The notes beneath the pieces are model-generated. The model worked only from the letters and a program-made list of their open reading frames with translations, was not told the origin of the DNA and did no database searches. Below, in pieces: positions 47,888 through 56,879 of a DNA stretch of 64,000 nt. The stretch's first letter is position 1, and each line of letters starts with the position of its first letter. Origin of the DNA: Pseudomonas poae (GTDB lineage Bacteria > Pseudomonadota > Gammaproteobacteria > Pseudomonadales > Pseudomonadaceae); assembly GCA_004000515.1 (NCBI GenBank), contig CP034537.1:1674001-1738000 (forward strand), read 5' to 3'. Position numbers and translations under genes: made by a program.

Positions 47888-48525
47888 ATGAGCCTAAGAC
47901 TGGGCGACATCGCCCCCGACTTCGAACAGGATTCCAGCGCCGGCAAGATTCGTTTCCACGAATGGTTGGGCGATAGCTGGGGTGTGTTGTTTTCTCACCC
48001 GGCGGACTTCACTCCGGTGTGCACCACGGAGCTGGGTTTTACCGCCAAGCTCAAGGACGAATTCGCCCAGCGCGGTGTCAAGGCTATCGCACTGTCGGTA
48101 GACCCCGTGGACTCGCACCACAAGTGGATCGAAGACATCAACGAAACCCAGAACACGATCGTCAACTTCCCGATCCTGGCCGATGCCGACCGTAAAGTGT
48201 CGGACCTCTACGACCTGATCCACCCGAACGCCAATGACACCCTCACCGTGCGCTCGTTGTTCGTGATCGACCCGAACAAAAGATTCGCCTGACCATCACT
48301 TACCCGGCCAGCACCGGCCGTAACTTCCACGAAATCCTGCGGGTCATTGATTCGCTGCAGTTGACCGACAACTACAAAGTCGCCACGCCCGCCAACTGGC
48401 AGGACGGTGATGAAGTGGTGATCGTGCCATCGCTCAAGGACGAGGAAGAGATCAAGAAGCGCTTTCCCAAAGGTTACCGCGCAGTGAAGCCATACCTGCG
48501 CCTGACCCCGCAGCCAAACCGCTGA
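47888..48525 (+). CDS. lsfA: 1-Cys peroxiredoxin LsfA, frameshifted
   Basis: Prx6-type peroxidase that is induced by sulfate starvation in pseudomonads. It starts MSLRLGDIAPDFEQDSSAGK and carries the peroxidatic cysteine C45 in FTPVCTTE. One A is missing in the run at 48278-48281 (expected DPNKKIRLTITYPASTGRN), which truncates the uncorrected frame at 48292; repair gives 212 residues. It lies just before ssuE, as in Pseudomonas putida, and is followed by an intrinsic terminator. Confidence 0.92.
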
Positions 48526-48586
48526 TACCGTCATTACAGGCAACACACAATTTGAGTAAGACCCGTCTCACAATGCAGGGGTTTTC

Positions 48587-48610
48587 AGGCCGTTTTCACG
48601 GCCTTTTTTT
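48587..48610 (+). terminator. Intrinsic terminator after lsfA
   Basis: Stem AGGCCGT / ACGGCCT with a TTTC loop and a seven-T run (48604-48610). It separates lsfA from the ssu operon, which therefore needs its own promoter. Confidence 0.88.
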
Positions 48611-48630
48611 CGCCTGGCGATTAATAAGCC

Positions 48631-48700
48631 TTATATGCATTTAAAGAATAAACACATGAAAAATGAGATTTAAAGATATATAAATCAACTGATATGGTCT
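48631..48700 (+). promoter_or_regulatory. AT-rich ssuE promoter region
   Basis: AT-rich sequence between the lsfA terminator and ssuE. It contains AAAGAATAAA at 48644-48653, the reverse complement of the TTTATTCTTT motif before lsfA. This supports shared control of lsfA and ssuEADCBF by a sulfur regulator (CysB-like), which is inferred. Confidence 0.4.
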
Positions 48701-48760
48701 GTCCATCTTGGCGCCATCGCCACACAGCGAACCGCCGGCACTTGCTCAAGGAATTCCTGC

Positions 48761-49354
48761 ATGTTGGTCGTAACACTTGGAGGCAGTCCCAGCCAGCGCT
48801 CCCGCTCCGGGGTCCTGCTGGAAAAAACCCGTCAGTGGCTGCAAGACAAAGGTGTGGAAGTGGTGAGTTATCAGATACGGGACTTCCCGGCTGAAGACTT
48901 GCTGCATGCACGCTTTGACAGCCCCAAGGTCATTGACCTGTTGCAGCAAGTGGCCAACGCCGATGGCCTGGTGATCGCCACGCCGGTGTACAAGGCCTCG
49001 TTCTCCGGTGCACTGAAGACCGTGCTGGACCTGCTGCCCGAACGCGCCCTGGCTCACAAGATCGTCTTGCCGATGGCCACCGGTGGCAGCATCGCCCACA
49101 TGCTCGCAGTGGACTACGCCTTGAAGCCGGTGTTGTCGGCATTGAAAGCCCAGGAATTGCTCCACGGCATCTTTGCCGAAGACAGCCAGATCGCTTACGC
49201 CGAAGGCAGTGCCCAGGCGCAATTGGTGCCGGTACTTGAACACCGTTTACACGAGGCCCTGGAGACGCTGTACGGCGCCATGGCCCGTCGCCCTAAACCG
49301 CTGGACCCCCATGTGTTGAATGAACGTTTGTTGAGTGCTCGCTGGAGCATTTGA
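48761..49354 (+). CDS. ssuE: NAD(P)H:FMN reductase SsuE
   Basis: Flavodoxin-like FMN reductase of 197 residues, intact, that supplies reduced FMN to the alkanesulfonate monooxygenase SsuD. It starts [20 protein letters not shown] with the phosphate-binding loop and contains [30 protein letters not shown] lies nine bases before ATG 48761. It is the first gene of ssuEADCBF. Confidence 0.93.
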   Translation: MLVVTLGGSPSQRSRSGVLLEKTRQWLQDKGVEVVSYQIRDFPAEDLLHARFDSPKVIDLLQQVANADGLVIATPVYKASFSGALKTVLDLLPERALAHKIVLPMATGGSIAHMLAVDYALKPVLSALKAQELLHGIFAEDSQIAYAEGSAQAQLVPVLEHRLHEALETLYGAMARRPKPLDPHVLNERLLSARWSI

Positions 49355-49448
49355 GCCGTACCGTTTTGTAGAAGCACTCACCTTACTCAGCCGCCAACGG
49401 CCAAGCAGGTGCAGCCAACCCCTAATCGCACTATGTGGAGAGAGCGCC

Positions 49449-50416
49449 ATGCGCACTGTCATCTTGCGTCGTGGTCTGGTCGCACTGTTTGCTGCGGCTG
49501 TGTCCTTCGGCGCCATTGTTCAAGCCCAAGCCGCCGAGACCCTGCGGATCGGTTATCAGAAATACGGCACCCTGGTGCTGCTCAAGGCCAAGGGCACGCT
49601 TGAAAAGCGCCTGGCCGCCCAAGGCGTGAACGTGCAGTGGACCGAGTTCCCTGGCGGCCCGCAATTGCTTGAAGGCCTGAACGTCGGCTCCATCGACTTC
49701 GGTGTCACCGGCGAGACGCCGCCGGTGTTCGCCCAGGCTGCCGGCGCCGATCTGCTCTACGTCGCCTACGAGCCGCCGGCACCCACCAGCGAAGCGATCC
49801 TGGTGCCGAAAGACTCGCCGATCAAATCCGTGGCCGAGCTCAAGGGCAAGAAAGTCGTGCTCAACAAAGGCTCCAACGTGCACTACCTGCTGGTGCGTGC
49901 GCTGGAAGATGCCGGCCTGAAATACACCGACATCCAGACGGTTTTCCTGCCGCCCGCCGATGCCCGTGCCGCGTTTGAACGTGGCAGCGTGGACGCGTGG
50001 GTGATCTGGGACCCGTACCAGGCCGCCGCCGAGAAACAACTGCAAGCCCGCACGCTGCGTGACGGCACCGGCATCGCCGACAACCATCAGTTCTACCTGG
50101 CCACCAAGCCCTACGCCGAAAAACACCCGGAAGTGATCAAGGCGCTGGTGGAAGAAGTGCGTGCCGTGGGCGAGTGGTCCAAGGCCAACCCCAGGAAGTC
50201 ACCGAACAAGTCGCTCCGCTGCTCGGCCTGCCAGCTGACATCACCCTGACCTCGGTGAAACGCCAAGGCTACGGCGCGCTGTTCCTGACGCCGGAAGTGA
50301 TCGCCGCCCAGCAAAAAATCGCTGACACCTTCTACCAACTCAAATTGATCCCCAAACCCTTGAGCATCAAGGACGTGATCTGGACTCCACCCGCCGCCGT
50401 TGCCAAAGCGCCGTAA
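49449..50416 (+). CDS. ssuA: Aliphatic sulfonate-binding protein SsuA, frameshifted
   Basis: Periplasmic binding protein of the sulfonate ABC importer. Signal peptide ends near AQA-AE; mature start [25 protein letters not shown], ligand region [17 protein letters not shown] and [16 protein letters not shown]. One C is missing in the run at 50189-50192 (expected [18 protein letters not shown]), cutting the uncorrected frame at 50249; repair gives 322 residues to TAA 50416. Second gene of the operon. Confidence 0.92.
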
Positions 50417-50441
50417 TCCGACTTCTTCAGGAGACAACTCC

Positions 50442-51589
50442 ATGAGCCTCAATATTTTCTGGTTCCTGCCTACCCACGGCGACGGCCATTACCTTGGCAC
50501 CGCCGAAGGCGCTCGCGCCGTTGATCACGGTTATTTGCAGCAAGTGGCCCAGGCCGCTGACCGCCTGGGCTTTGGCGGGTGCTGATCCCCACCGGCCGTT
50601 CCTGCGAAGACTCGTGGTTGGTGGCGGCGTCGCTGATCCCGGTGACCCAGCGTTTGAAATTCCTTGTCGCCCTGCGCCCCGGGATCATTTCCCCGACGGT
50701 AGCGGCGCGCCAGGCAGCGACCCTGGACCGTTTGTCTGGCGGTCGTGCGCTGTTCAACCTGGTAACCGGTGGTGACCCAGAAGAATTGGCTGGCGATGGA
50801 TTGTTCCTGAGCCACGAGGAGCGTTATCAAGCCTCGGTGGAATTCACCCGCATCTGGCGCCGTGTGCTGGAAGGCGAAACCGTGGACTACGACGGCGAGC
50901 ACATCAGCGTCAAAGGCGCCAAGTTGCTCTACCCACCGATCCAGCAGCCACGTCCGCCGTTGTACTTCGGCGGTTCCTCCGACGCGGCGCAGGACCTGGC
51001 AGCCGAGCAAGTGGAAATGGTGCTGACTTGGGGCGAACCTCCGGCCGCCGTGGCGGAAAAAATTGCACAAGTGCGGGCCAAGGCTGAAAAGCTCGGGCGC
51101 ACCCTGCGTTTTGGTATCCGCTTGCATGTGATCGTGCGCGAAACCAACGAAGAGGCATGGAAAGCCGCCGACAAACTGATCTCCCATGTGGACGACGACA
51201 CCATCGCCCGTGCCCAAGCCTCGCTGTCGCGCTTTGACTCGGTTGGCCAGCAACGCATGGCTGCCTTGCACGGCGGTAGCCGCGACAACCTCGAAGTCAG
51301 CCCAAATCTATGGGCCGGCGTAGGCTTGGTGCGTGGCGGGGCCGGTACTGCGTTGGTAGGCGATGGCCCGACCGTTGCGGCACGGGTAAAGGAATACGCG
51401 GACCTGGGCATCGACACGTTTATCTTCTCCGGTTATCCCCACCTGGAAGAGTCGTATCGGGTCGCTGAGTTGCTGTTCCCCCACCTTGATATCGAGCGTC
51501 CCGAGCTGCCCAAAGGCGCTGGGTATGTGAGCCCGTTCGGCGAGATGGTCGCCAACGATATCCTTCCAAAAGCTGCGTCGGCGAGCTGA
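50442..51589 (+). CDS. ssuD: FMNH2-dependent alkanesulfonate monooxygenase SsuD, frameshifted
   Basis: Flavin monooxygenase of the luciferase fold that releases sulfite from alkanesulfonates. It starts [20 protein letters not shown] with the family Ser/His/Thr active-site region and has [15 protein letters not shown] and [19 protein letters not shown]. One G is missing in the run at 50577-50579 (expected [17 protein letters not shown]), splitting the gene after 47 residues. Repair gives 382 residues, canonical. It needs SsuE as reductase partner. Confidence 0.94.
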
Positions 51590-51597
51590 GGCAGCCC

Positions 51598-52383
51598 ATG
51601 AACTATGAAAAATTGAGCCATCGCGTGGCGCCCTGGGTGCTGCCGATTTTATTGCTGGCGATATGGCAGTTGTCGGTGTCGGCAGGTTGGTTGTCGACGC
51701 GCATTCTGCCGGCGCCCAGCGCTGTGATCGCGGCCGGCGTGCATCTGGTCGCCAGCGGCGAGATCTGGACTCACCTGGCCATCAGCGGTTGGCGTGCGGG
51801 CCTGGGCTTTGTGATCGGTGGCAGCATCGGTCTGGCCCTGGGCTTTATTACGGGCCTGTCGACATGGGGCGAACGCCTGCTGGACAGTTCGGTGCAGATG
51901 ATCCGTAACGTGCCGCATTTGGCGCTGATCCCGCTGGTGATCCTGTGGTTCGGCATTGACGAGACGGCGAAGATTTTCCTCGTCGCACTCGGCACGCTGT
52001 TCCCGATCTACCTGAATACCTACCACGGCATCCGCAACGTCGACCCGGCGTTGGTGGAAATGTCGCGCAGCTATGGCTTGTCCGGGTTCAGCCTGTTTCG
52101 TCAGGTGATCCTGCCGGGCGCGCTGCCGTCGATCCTGGTGGGCGTGCGGTTTGCCCTGGGCTTTATGTGGTTGACGCTGATCGTGGCGGAAACCATCTCG
52201 GCCAGCTCCGGCATCGGTTACCTGGCGATGAACGCCCGTGAATTCCTGCAAACCGACGTGGTGGTACTGGCCATCGTCATGTACGCCATCCTCGGCAAGT
52301 TGGCCGACCTGGCCGCCCGTGGCCTGGAGCGTGTGTGGCTGCGCTGGCACCCGGCTTATCAAGTAAAAGGAGGTGCGGCATGA
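51598..52383 (+). CDS. ssuC: Sulfonate ABC transporter permease SsuC
   Basis: Inner-membrane permease of 261 residues, intact, with six hydrophobic helices and the EAA-like loop ([28 protein letters not shown]). It starts eight bases after the ssuD stop and overlaps the ssuB start (ATGA), which implies coupled translation of permease and ATPase. Confidence 0.94.
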   Translation: MNYEKLSHRVAPWVLPILLLAIWQLSVSAGWLSTRILPAPSAVIAAGVHLVASGEIWTHLAISGWRAGLGFVIGGSIGLALGFITGLSTWGERLLDSSVQMIRNVPHLALIPLVILWFGIDETAKIFLVALGTLFPIYLNTYHGIRNVDPALVEMSRSYGLSGFSLFRQVILPGALPSILVGVRFALGFMWLTLIVAETISASSGIGYLAMNAREFLQTDVVVLAIVMYAILGKLADLAARGLERVWLRWHPAYQVKGGAA

Positions 52384-53185
52384 CTGCTCAACAACCTCCA
52401 CGCCTGCTCAAAGGGATTCCGCTGGCGGTACGCAAATTGCGCAAAGCCTTTGGTGCGCGTGAAGTACTCAAGGACATCGACCTGCATATTCCGGCAGGCC
52501 AGTTCGTGGCCGTGGTCGGTCGCAGCGGTTGCGGCAAAGTACCTTGCTGCGCCTGCTGGCCGGTCTCGACAAGGCCAGTGGCGGCGAGCTGTTGGCCGGC
52601 TCCGCACCGCTGAGCGAAGCGATTGAAGACACGCGGTTGATGTTCCAGGAAGCGCGCCTGCTGCCGTGGAAAAAGATCATCGACAACGTAGGCCTGGGCC
52701 TTAAAGGCAACTGGCGCCCCAAAGCCTTGGAAGCGCTGGAAGCGGTCGGCCTGGCCGAGCGTGCCAATGAGTGGCCGGCGGCGTTGTCCGGTGGCCAGAA
52801 GCAACGTGTGGCCCTGGCTCGCGCACTGATTCACCAGCCACGCCTGCTGCTGCTCGATGAGCCGTTGGGTGCATTGGATGCCCTGACCCGTATCGAGATG
52901 CAGCAACTGATCGAAAACCTCTGGCAGAAGCACGGTTTCACCGTGTTGCTGGTGACTCACGACGTCAGCGAAGCCGTCGCCATTGCCGACCGGGTGATCC
53001 TGATCGAAGACGGTGAAATCGGTCTCGACCTGATCGTAGACCTGCCTCGCCCACGGGCGCGTGGCTCATATCGCCTGGCTGCGCTGGAGGCCGAAGTGCT
53101 TAACCGTGTGCTGTCGTTGCCTGGCACACCGCCTGAACCCGAACCTGTTTCACCGCTGCCTACGCAATTGCGTTGGGCTCAATAA
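52380..53185 (+). CDS. ssuB: Sulfonate ABC transporter ATPase SsuB, frameshifted
   Basis: ATPase of the SsuABC importer. Walker A should read [19 protein letters not shown], but one A is missing at 52536-52538, which breaks the frame exactly inside this motif. Downstream features are [31 protein letters not shown] and [15 protein letters not shown]. Repair gives 268 residues. A break in Walker A would abolish function, so this is best explained as a sequence error. Confidence 0.93.
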
Positions 53186-53213
53186 CTCACTTGTCCTACG
53201 AAGAGAGAACGAC

Positions 53214-53429
53214 ATGACTATTAAAGCGATCAACGTACGTAACCAGTTCAAAGGCACCATCAAGGAAATCGTCGAAGGCGACGTGCTGTCGGAAATCGAC
53301 GTGCAGACCGCGTCGGGCATCGTGACTTCCGTGATCACCACCCGCTCGGTCAAAGAGCTGGAATTGGTGATTGGCAGTGAGGTGATTGCCTTCGTTAAAT
53401 CCACTGAGGTGTCGATCGCCAAGTTGTGA
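53214..53429 (+). CDS. ssuF: SsuF molybdopterin-binding (TOBE-like) protein
   Basis: A 71-residue protein (MTIKAINVRNQFKGTIKEIV) made of one Mop/TOBE domain that binds oxyanions such as molybdate. It is the last gene of ssuEADCBF and is reported as necessary for growth on aliphatic sulfonates in P. putida. ATG 53214 has GAGAG upstream. A REPIN follows the stop. Confidence 0.9.
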   Translation: MTIKAINVRNQFKGTIKEIVEGDVLSEIDVQTASGIVTSVITTRSVKELELVIGSEVIAFVKSTEVSIAKL

Positions 53430-53443
53430 TTGGCGTCGTTTTT

Positions 53444-53530
53444 GAGGCCCTCATCGCGGGCAAGCCCGCTCCCACATTTGACTGTATTCACACACCAAAA
53501 TGTGGGAGCTGGCTTGCCTGCGATGAGGCC
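53444..53530. repeat. REPIN hairpin with mixed arms
   Basis: Left arm CATCGCGGGCAAGCCCGCTC and right arm GAGCTGGCTTGCCTGCGATG belong to two REP subtypes (GAGCGGG and GAGCTGG), so the hairpin pairs imperfectly. It lies between convergent ssuF and tetR. Confidence 0.8.
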
Positions 53531-53549
53531 AGCCCAGCCACCAAAAGAC

Positions 53550-54179
53550 TCAACGCTTGGGCAGATAAGCCGGCAAATACAGCCCCACATAGGCATCAAA
53601 CACCCGCATCCCTTCCTCCGCCATACGCGGCGTGATCAGCCCATGCTGATGCACCGAGCGTGCATACACGCGGTCACTGAGCTCCAGCGCCAACGCAAAC
53701 ACATCCACATCGCTGGGCAGTGTCGGCACTTCAAAGTGGCGGTTGAATACCGCAAGCATCAAATCACCCAACTCCAAGTCATGCTGACGGTCAGCCTGAG
53801 TCACTTCGGTCAGCCCATGTTGCGCCAGGATCAACTGGCGGGCGGCGGCGTCCTGGTCATAGATGGTGAGCATGCGTTGCTCGACGATGTAGGACAGGTC
53901 CCGCCAGTGCTTGAGTGATTCGTGGTCGATAGGCGCCTGGATGGCCGCGCGGAAAGCGGCATGCACATCGGCGGTCAACGCCTCCAGAAGCGCCGGCACG
54001 CTGGCGAAAAAGTGGTACACCGACGACGGTGGAATCTGCGCCCGCTCGGCCACGCTGTAGATCGACAAACCGGCCACGCCTTCGGCGGCCAGCAGAGTGC
54101 GGGCGGCGTCGAGAATCGCGTCGATCCGGGCCTGGCTGCGGGCGCGGGGTTTGCGAGGGGCGGCGGGGCGGGTGGTCAT
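53550..54179 (-). CDS. TetR/AcrR family transcriptional regulator
   Basis: A 209-residue repressor, intact. N-terminal helix-turn-helix (ILDAARTLLAAEGVAGLSIYSVAERAQIPPSSVYHFF) with a C-terminal ligand domain not similar to any known subtype. It lies between the ssu operon and spuI in opposite orientation to ssuF. A target cannot be named; the promoter region holds a REPIN. Confidence 0.85.
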   Translation of the reverse strand: MTTRPAAPRKPRARSQARIDAILDAARTLLAAEGVAGLSIYSVAERAQIPPSSVYHFFASVPALLEALTADVHAAFRAAIQAPIDHESLKHWRDLSYIVEQRMLTIYDQDAAARQLILAQHGLTEVTQADRQHDLELGDLMLAVFNRHFEVPTLPSDVDVFALALELSDRVYARSVHQHGLITPRMAEEGMRVFDAYVGLYLPAYLPKR

Positions 54180-54241
54180 GGAAGTCTCCTACAAGGCAGC
54201 GGGCATTGTATGAGCAGGAATGGTGTTGTCTTCAAGGCCGC

Positions 54242-54325
54242 CATCGCAGGCAAGCCAGCTCCCACAGTTGACTGCATTTCAACGTTGGAACTCGGTCAAC
54301 TGTGGGAGCTGGCTTGCCTGCGATG
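54242..54325. repeat. REPIN hairpin
   Basis: Near-perfect arms CATCGCAGGCAAGCCAGCTC and GAGCTGGCTTGCCTGCGATG with a spacer of about 45 bases. Both arms are of the GAGCTGG subtype. It lies upstream of tetR and downstream of spuI. Confidence 0.88.
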
Positions 54326-54356
54326 AATCCACCTCGGTCTACCTGGAAAAACCCAT

Positions 54357-54396
54357 AAAAAAACGCCCCAGACCAAAAGCCTGTGGCGTTTTTTAT
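54357..54396 (-). terminator. Intrinsic terminator after spuI
   Basis: Minus-strand stem AACGCCACAG / CTGGGGCGTT with one mismatch and a T-run after it. It lies 13 bases after the spuI stop. Confidence 0.75.
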
Positions 54397-54408
54397 TGCA
54401 GCCGCCGT

Positions 54409-55785
54409 TTAGACGGTATGCAGGTACCAGTTGTACTCAAGGTCGGAGATGGAGTGTTCGAACTCCTCCAGCTCACTTTCCTTACAGGCGACGAAGATAT
54501 CGATGTATTTAGGATCGATGTACTTGGCCATCACCTCGCTGTCGTCCAACTCGCGCAGGGCATCGCGCAGGTTGTTCGGCAGGCTCTGTTCGTTCTGCTC
54601 GTAGCTGTTGCCTTCCACCGGTGCGCCAGGCTCGATCTTGTTGGTCAGGCCGTGGTGCACGCCTGCCAACACCGAAGCCATCAGCAGGTAAGGGTTGGCG
54701 TCGGCACCGGCCACACGGTGTTCGATACGTACGGCGTCGGACGAGCCGGTCGGTACGCGAATCGCCACGGTGCGGTTGTCCAGGCCCCAGCACGGCGAGT
54801 TCGGCACGTAGAACTGTGCGCCGAAACGACGGTAGGAGTTGACGTTAGGGCACAGGAACGCCATTTGGGCGGGCAGGGTCTCAGCACACCGCCGATTGCG
54901 TGACGCAATGCGGCGTTCTGCTCGGGATCCTCGCTGGCAAAGATGTTCTTGCCGTCCTTGTCCAGAATGGAGATGTGCACGTGCAAACCGTTGCCTGCCT
55001 GGCCTGGGTAAGGCTTGGCCATGAAGGTGGTGTCCATCTCATGGTCGTAGGCGATGTTCTTGATCAGACGCTTGAGCAATACCGCGTAGTCGCACGCCTT
55101 GATCGGGTCGGCGACGTGGTGCAGGTTCACTTCGAACTGCGCCGGGGCACTTTCCTTGACGATAGCGTCGGCGGGAATGCCTTGCTCCTTCGCACCTTCC
55201 AGAATGTCCTGGAGGCAGTCGACGTATTCGTCGAGGTCGTCGATCAGGTAGACCTGTGTCGAGTGCGGGCGTTTGCCGGAGATCGGCGAGCGGGGCGGTT
55301 GTGGGCGGCCGTTCACGTTCTCCCTGGTCGATCAGGTAGAACTCAAGCTCGAAGGCAGCGCAGATGGTCAGACCGAGGTCGTCAAATTTGCTTACAACTT
55401 GGCGGAGCACTTCGCGCGGATCGGCGAAGAAAGGTTCACCTTCAAGTTCGTGCATGGTCATCAGCAATTGCGCGGTAGGGCGCTTTTGCCAGGGTTCATT
55501 GCACAGGGTGTCAGGGATCGGATAACAGATTCGGTCAGCATCACCGATGTCCAGACCCAGGCCGGTGCTTTCCACCGTCGAGCCATTGATATCCAGGGCA
55601 AATAAAGAGGCAGGCAGGTTAATGCCCTTCTCGTAAACCTTGTGGAGGCTGGTGCGTTCGATGCGCTTGCCGCGCACCACACCATTCATATCCGCAATTA
55701 GAAGGTCTACGTACAGAACCTCAGGATGATCCTTAAGGAACGCGTTCGCTTCGTTAAGCTGAACGGCACGCGGGGGTACCGACAT
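54409..55785 (-). CDS. spuI: Glutamylpolyamine synthetase SpuI, frameshifted twice
   Basis: Glutamine-synthetase-fold enzyme that ligates glutamate to polyamines, first step of gamma-glutamylated polyamine catabolism. Starts MSVPPRAVQLNEANAFLKDH; catalytic core AAFELEFYLI, GNGLHVHISILDKDGKN, RVPTGSSDAVRIEHRVAGADANPYLLMASV. There is an extra G at 55322-55324 (restores LIDQENVNGRPQPPRSPISG) and a missing G near 54880 (restores GGVLETLPAQMAFLCPNV). Repair gives 458 residues. It is divergent from spuA, the P. aeruginosa arrangement. Confidence 0.92.
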
Positions 55786-56060
55786 GATGCAACACCTTTG
55801 TTGTTAAAAATATCAATCATTGATCTTTTCTGGTTTCAGTCAACCCGAACGGCATGCCGAAGTCAAGCGAGGCCTTTTTGCCCTAAAAAAGCGCCTCGGA
55901 GGCTTTTTGGGGCTTTTTGGGGCGGTTTTTTGGGTTTGGGGGCTTGGGACTCGCAGGCTTGAGCGGGCCGTGTTGTATTTTTTACGGGGGTGTTGTGTAA
56001 AAAAATGAACAAGGCTAAGCTCGATTCAAACCCATAACAGCAATAATACCGGGGTGCTTC
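55786..56060. promoter_or_regulatory. spuI-spuA divergent control region
   Basis: A 275-base stretch between divergent genes. It contains the palindrome ATCAATCATTGAT (55812-55824), an intrinsic-terminator-like hairpin AAAAAGC...GGCTTTTT at 55886-55907, and a G-tract-rich section (55909-55948). The palindrome is a candidate operator and the hairpin a candidate attenuator for spuA. Confidence 0.5.
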
Positions 56061-56840
56061 ATGTCTCGCCTGCCGTTAATCGGCGTCACCGCCTGCTCCA
56101 AACAGGTTGGTCTGCATGCTTATCACATCAGTGGCGACAAATACGTCCGTGCAGTGGCCACCGCTGCCAAGGGCTTGCCATTGATCATTCCGTCTCTTGG
56201 GGACTTGTTCGAACCGGCCAATATTCTTGACGGTCTGGACGGCATCCTGTTTACCGGCTCTCCCTCCAATATCGAACCCTTTCACTACGACGGTCCGGCC
56301 AGCGCGCCCGGGACTGCTCATGATTCTGCACGGGACCAAACCACCCTGCCGCTGTTGCGCGCCGCGATTGCCGCAGGCGTACCGGTGCTGGGCATTTGCC
56401 GGGGTTTCCAGGAGATGAACGTGGCCTTTGGCGGCAGCCTGCACCAGAAGGTTCATGAAGTGCCGGGCATGATGGATCACCGCGAAGACGACACCCAACC
56501 GCTGGACGTCCAGTACGGTCCGGCGCACGCCGTGGCGATCTCCCCGAATGGGGTATTGGCAAGCCTGGGGTTGCCGCCGACGATTCAGGTCAACTCGATT
56601 CACAGCCAGGGCGTTGACCGCCTTGCGCCCGGCTTGCAAGTCGAAGCCACGGCGCCCGATGGCTTGATCGAAGCTTTCTCGGTGAAAGAGGGCAAGGCTT
56701 TTGCTTTAGGAGTGCAATGGCACCCCGAATGGCAGGTAAGCTCTAACCCGCACTATCTCGCGATCTTCCAGGCATTTGGCACCGCCTGTCGAAAGCGGGC
56801 GATGCAACGCGACGCGGATGCTGCGTCAACCAACGCCTGA
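56061..56840 (+). CDS. spuA: Gamma-glutamyl-GABA hydrolase SpuA
   Basis: Class I glutamine-amidotransferase-like hydrolase of 259 residues, intact, that removes glutamate from gamma-glutamyl-GABA. Catalytic Cys113 in VLGICRGFQEMNVAFGG and His/Glu in GVQWHPEWQ. It starts MSRLPLIGVTACSKQVGLH. First gene of the polyamine operon, 39 bases upstream of spuB. Confidence 0.93.
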   Translation: MSRLPLIGVTACSKQVGLHAYHISGDKYVRAVATAAKGLPLIIPSLGDLFEPANILDGLDGILFTGSPSNIEPFHYDGPASAPGTAHDSARDQTTLPLLRAAIAAGVPVLGICRGFQEMNVAFGGSLHQKVHEVPGMMDHREDDTQPLDVQYGPAHAVAISPNGVLASLGLPPTIQVNSIHSQGVDRLAPGLQVEATAPDGLIEAFSVKEGKAFALGVQWHPEWQVSSNPHYLAIFQAFGTACRKRAMQRDADAASTNA

Positions 56841-56879
56841 CCTTTAATGGATGTCAGGAAACCCAGCCCAGAGGCATTT

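Noticed and set aside
12390..54325. CRISPR array
   Set aside because: The repeats are dispersed inverted pairs between genes (REPINs), not regularly spaced direct repeats, and no cas gene is present.
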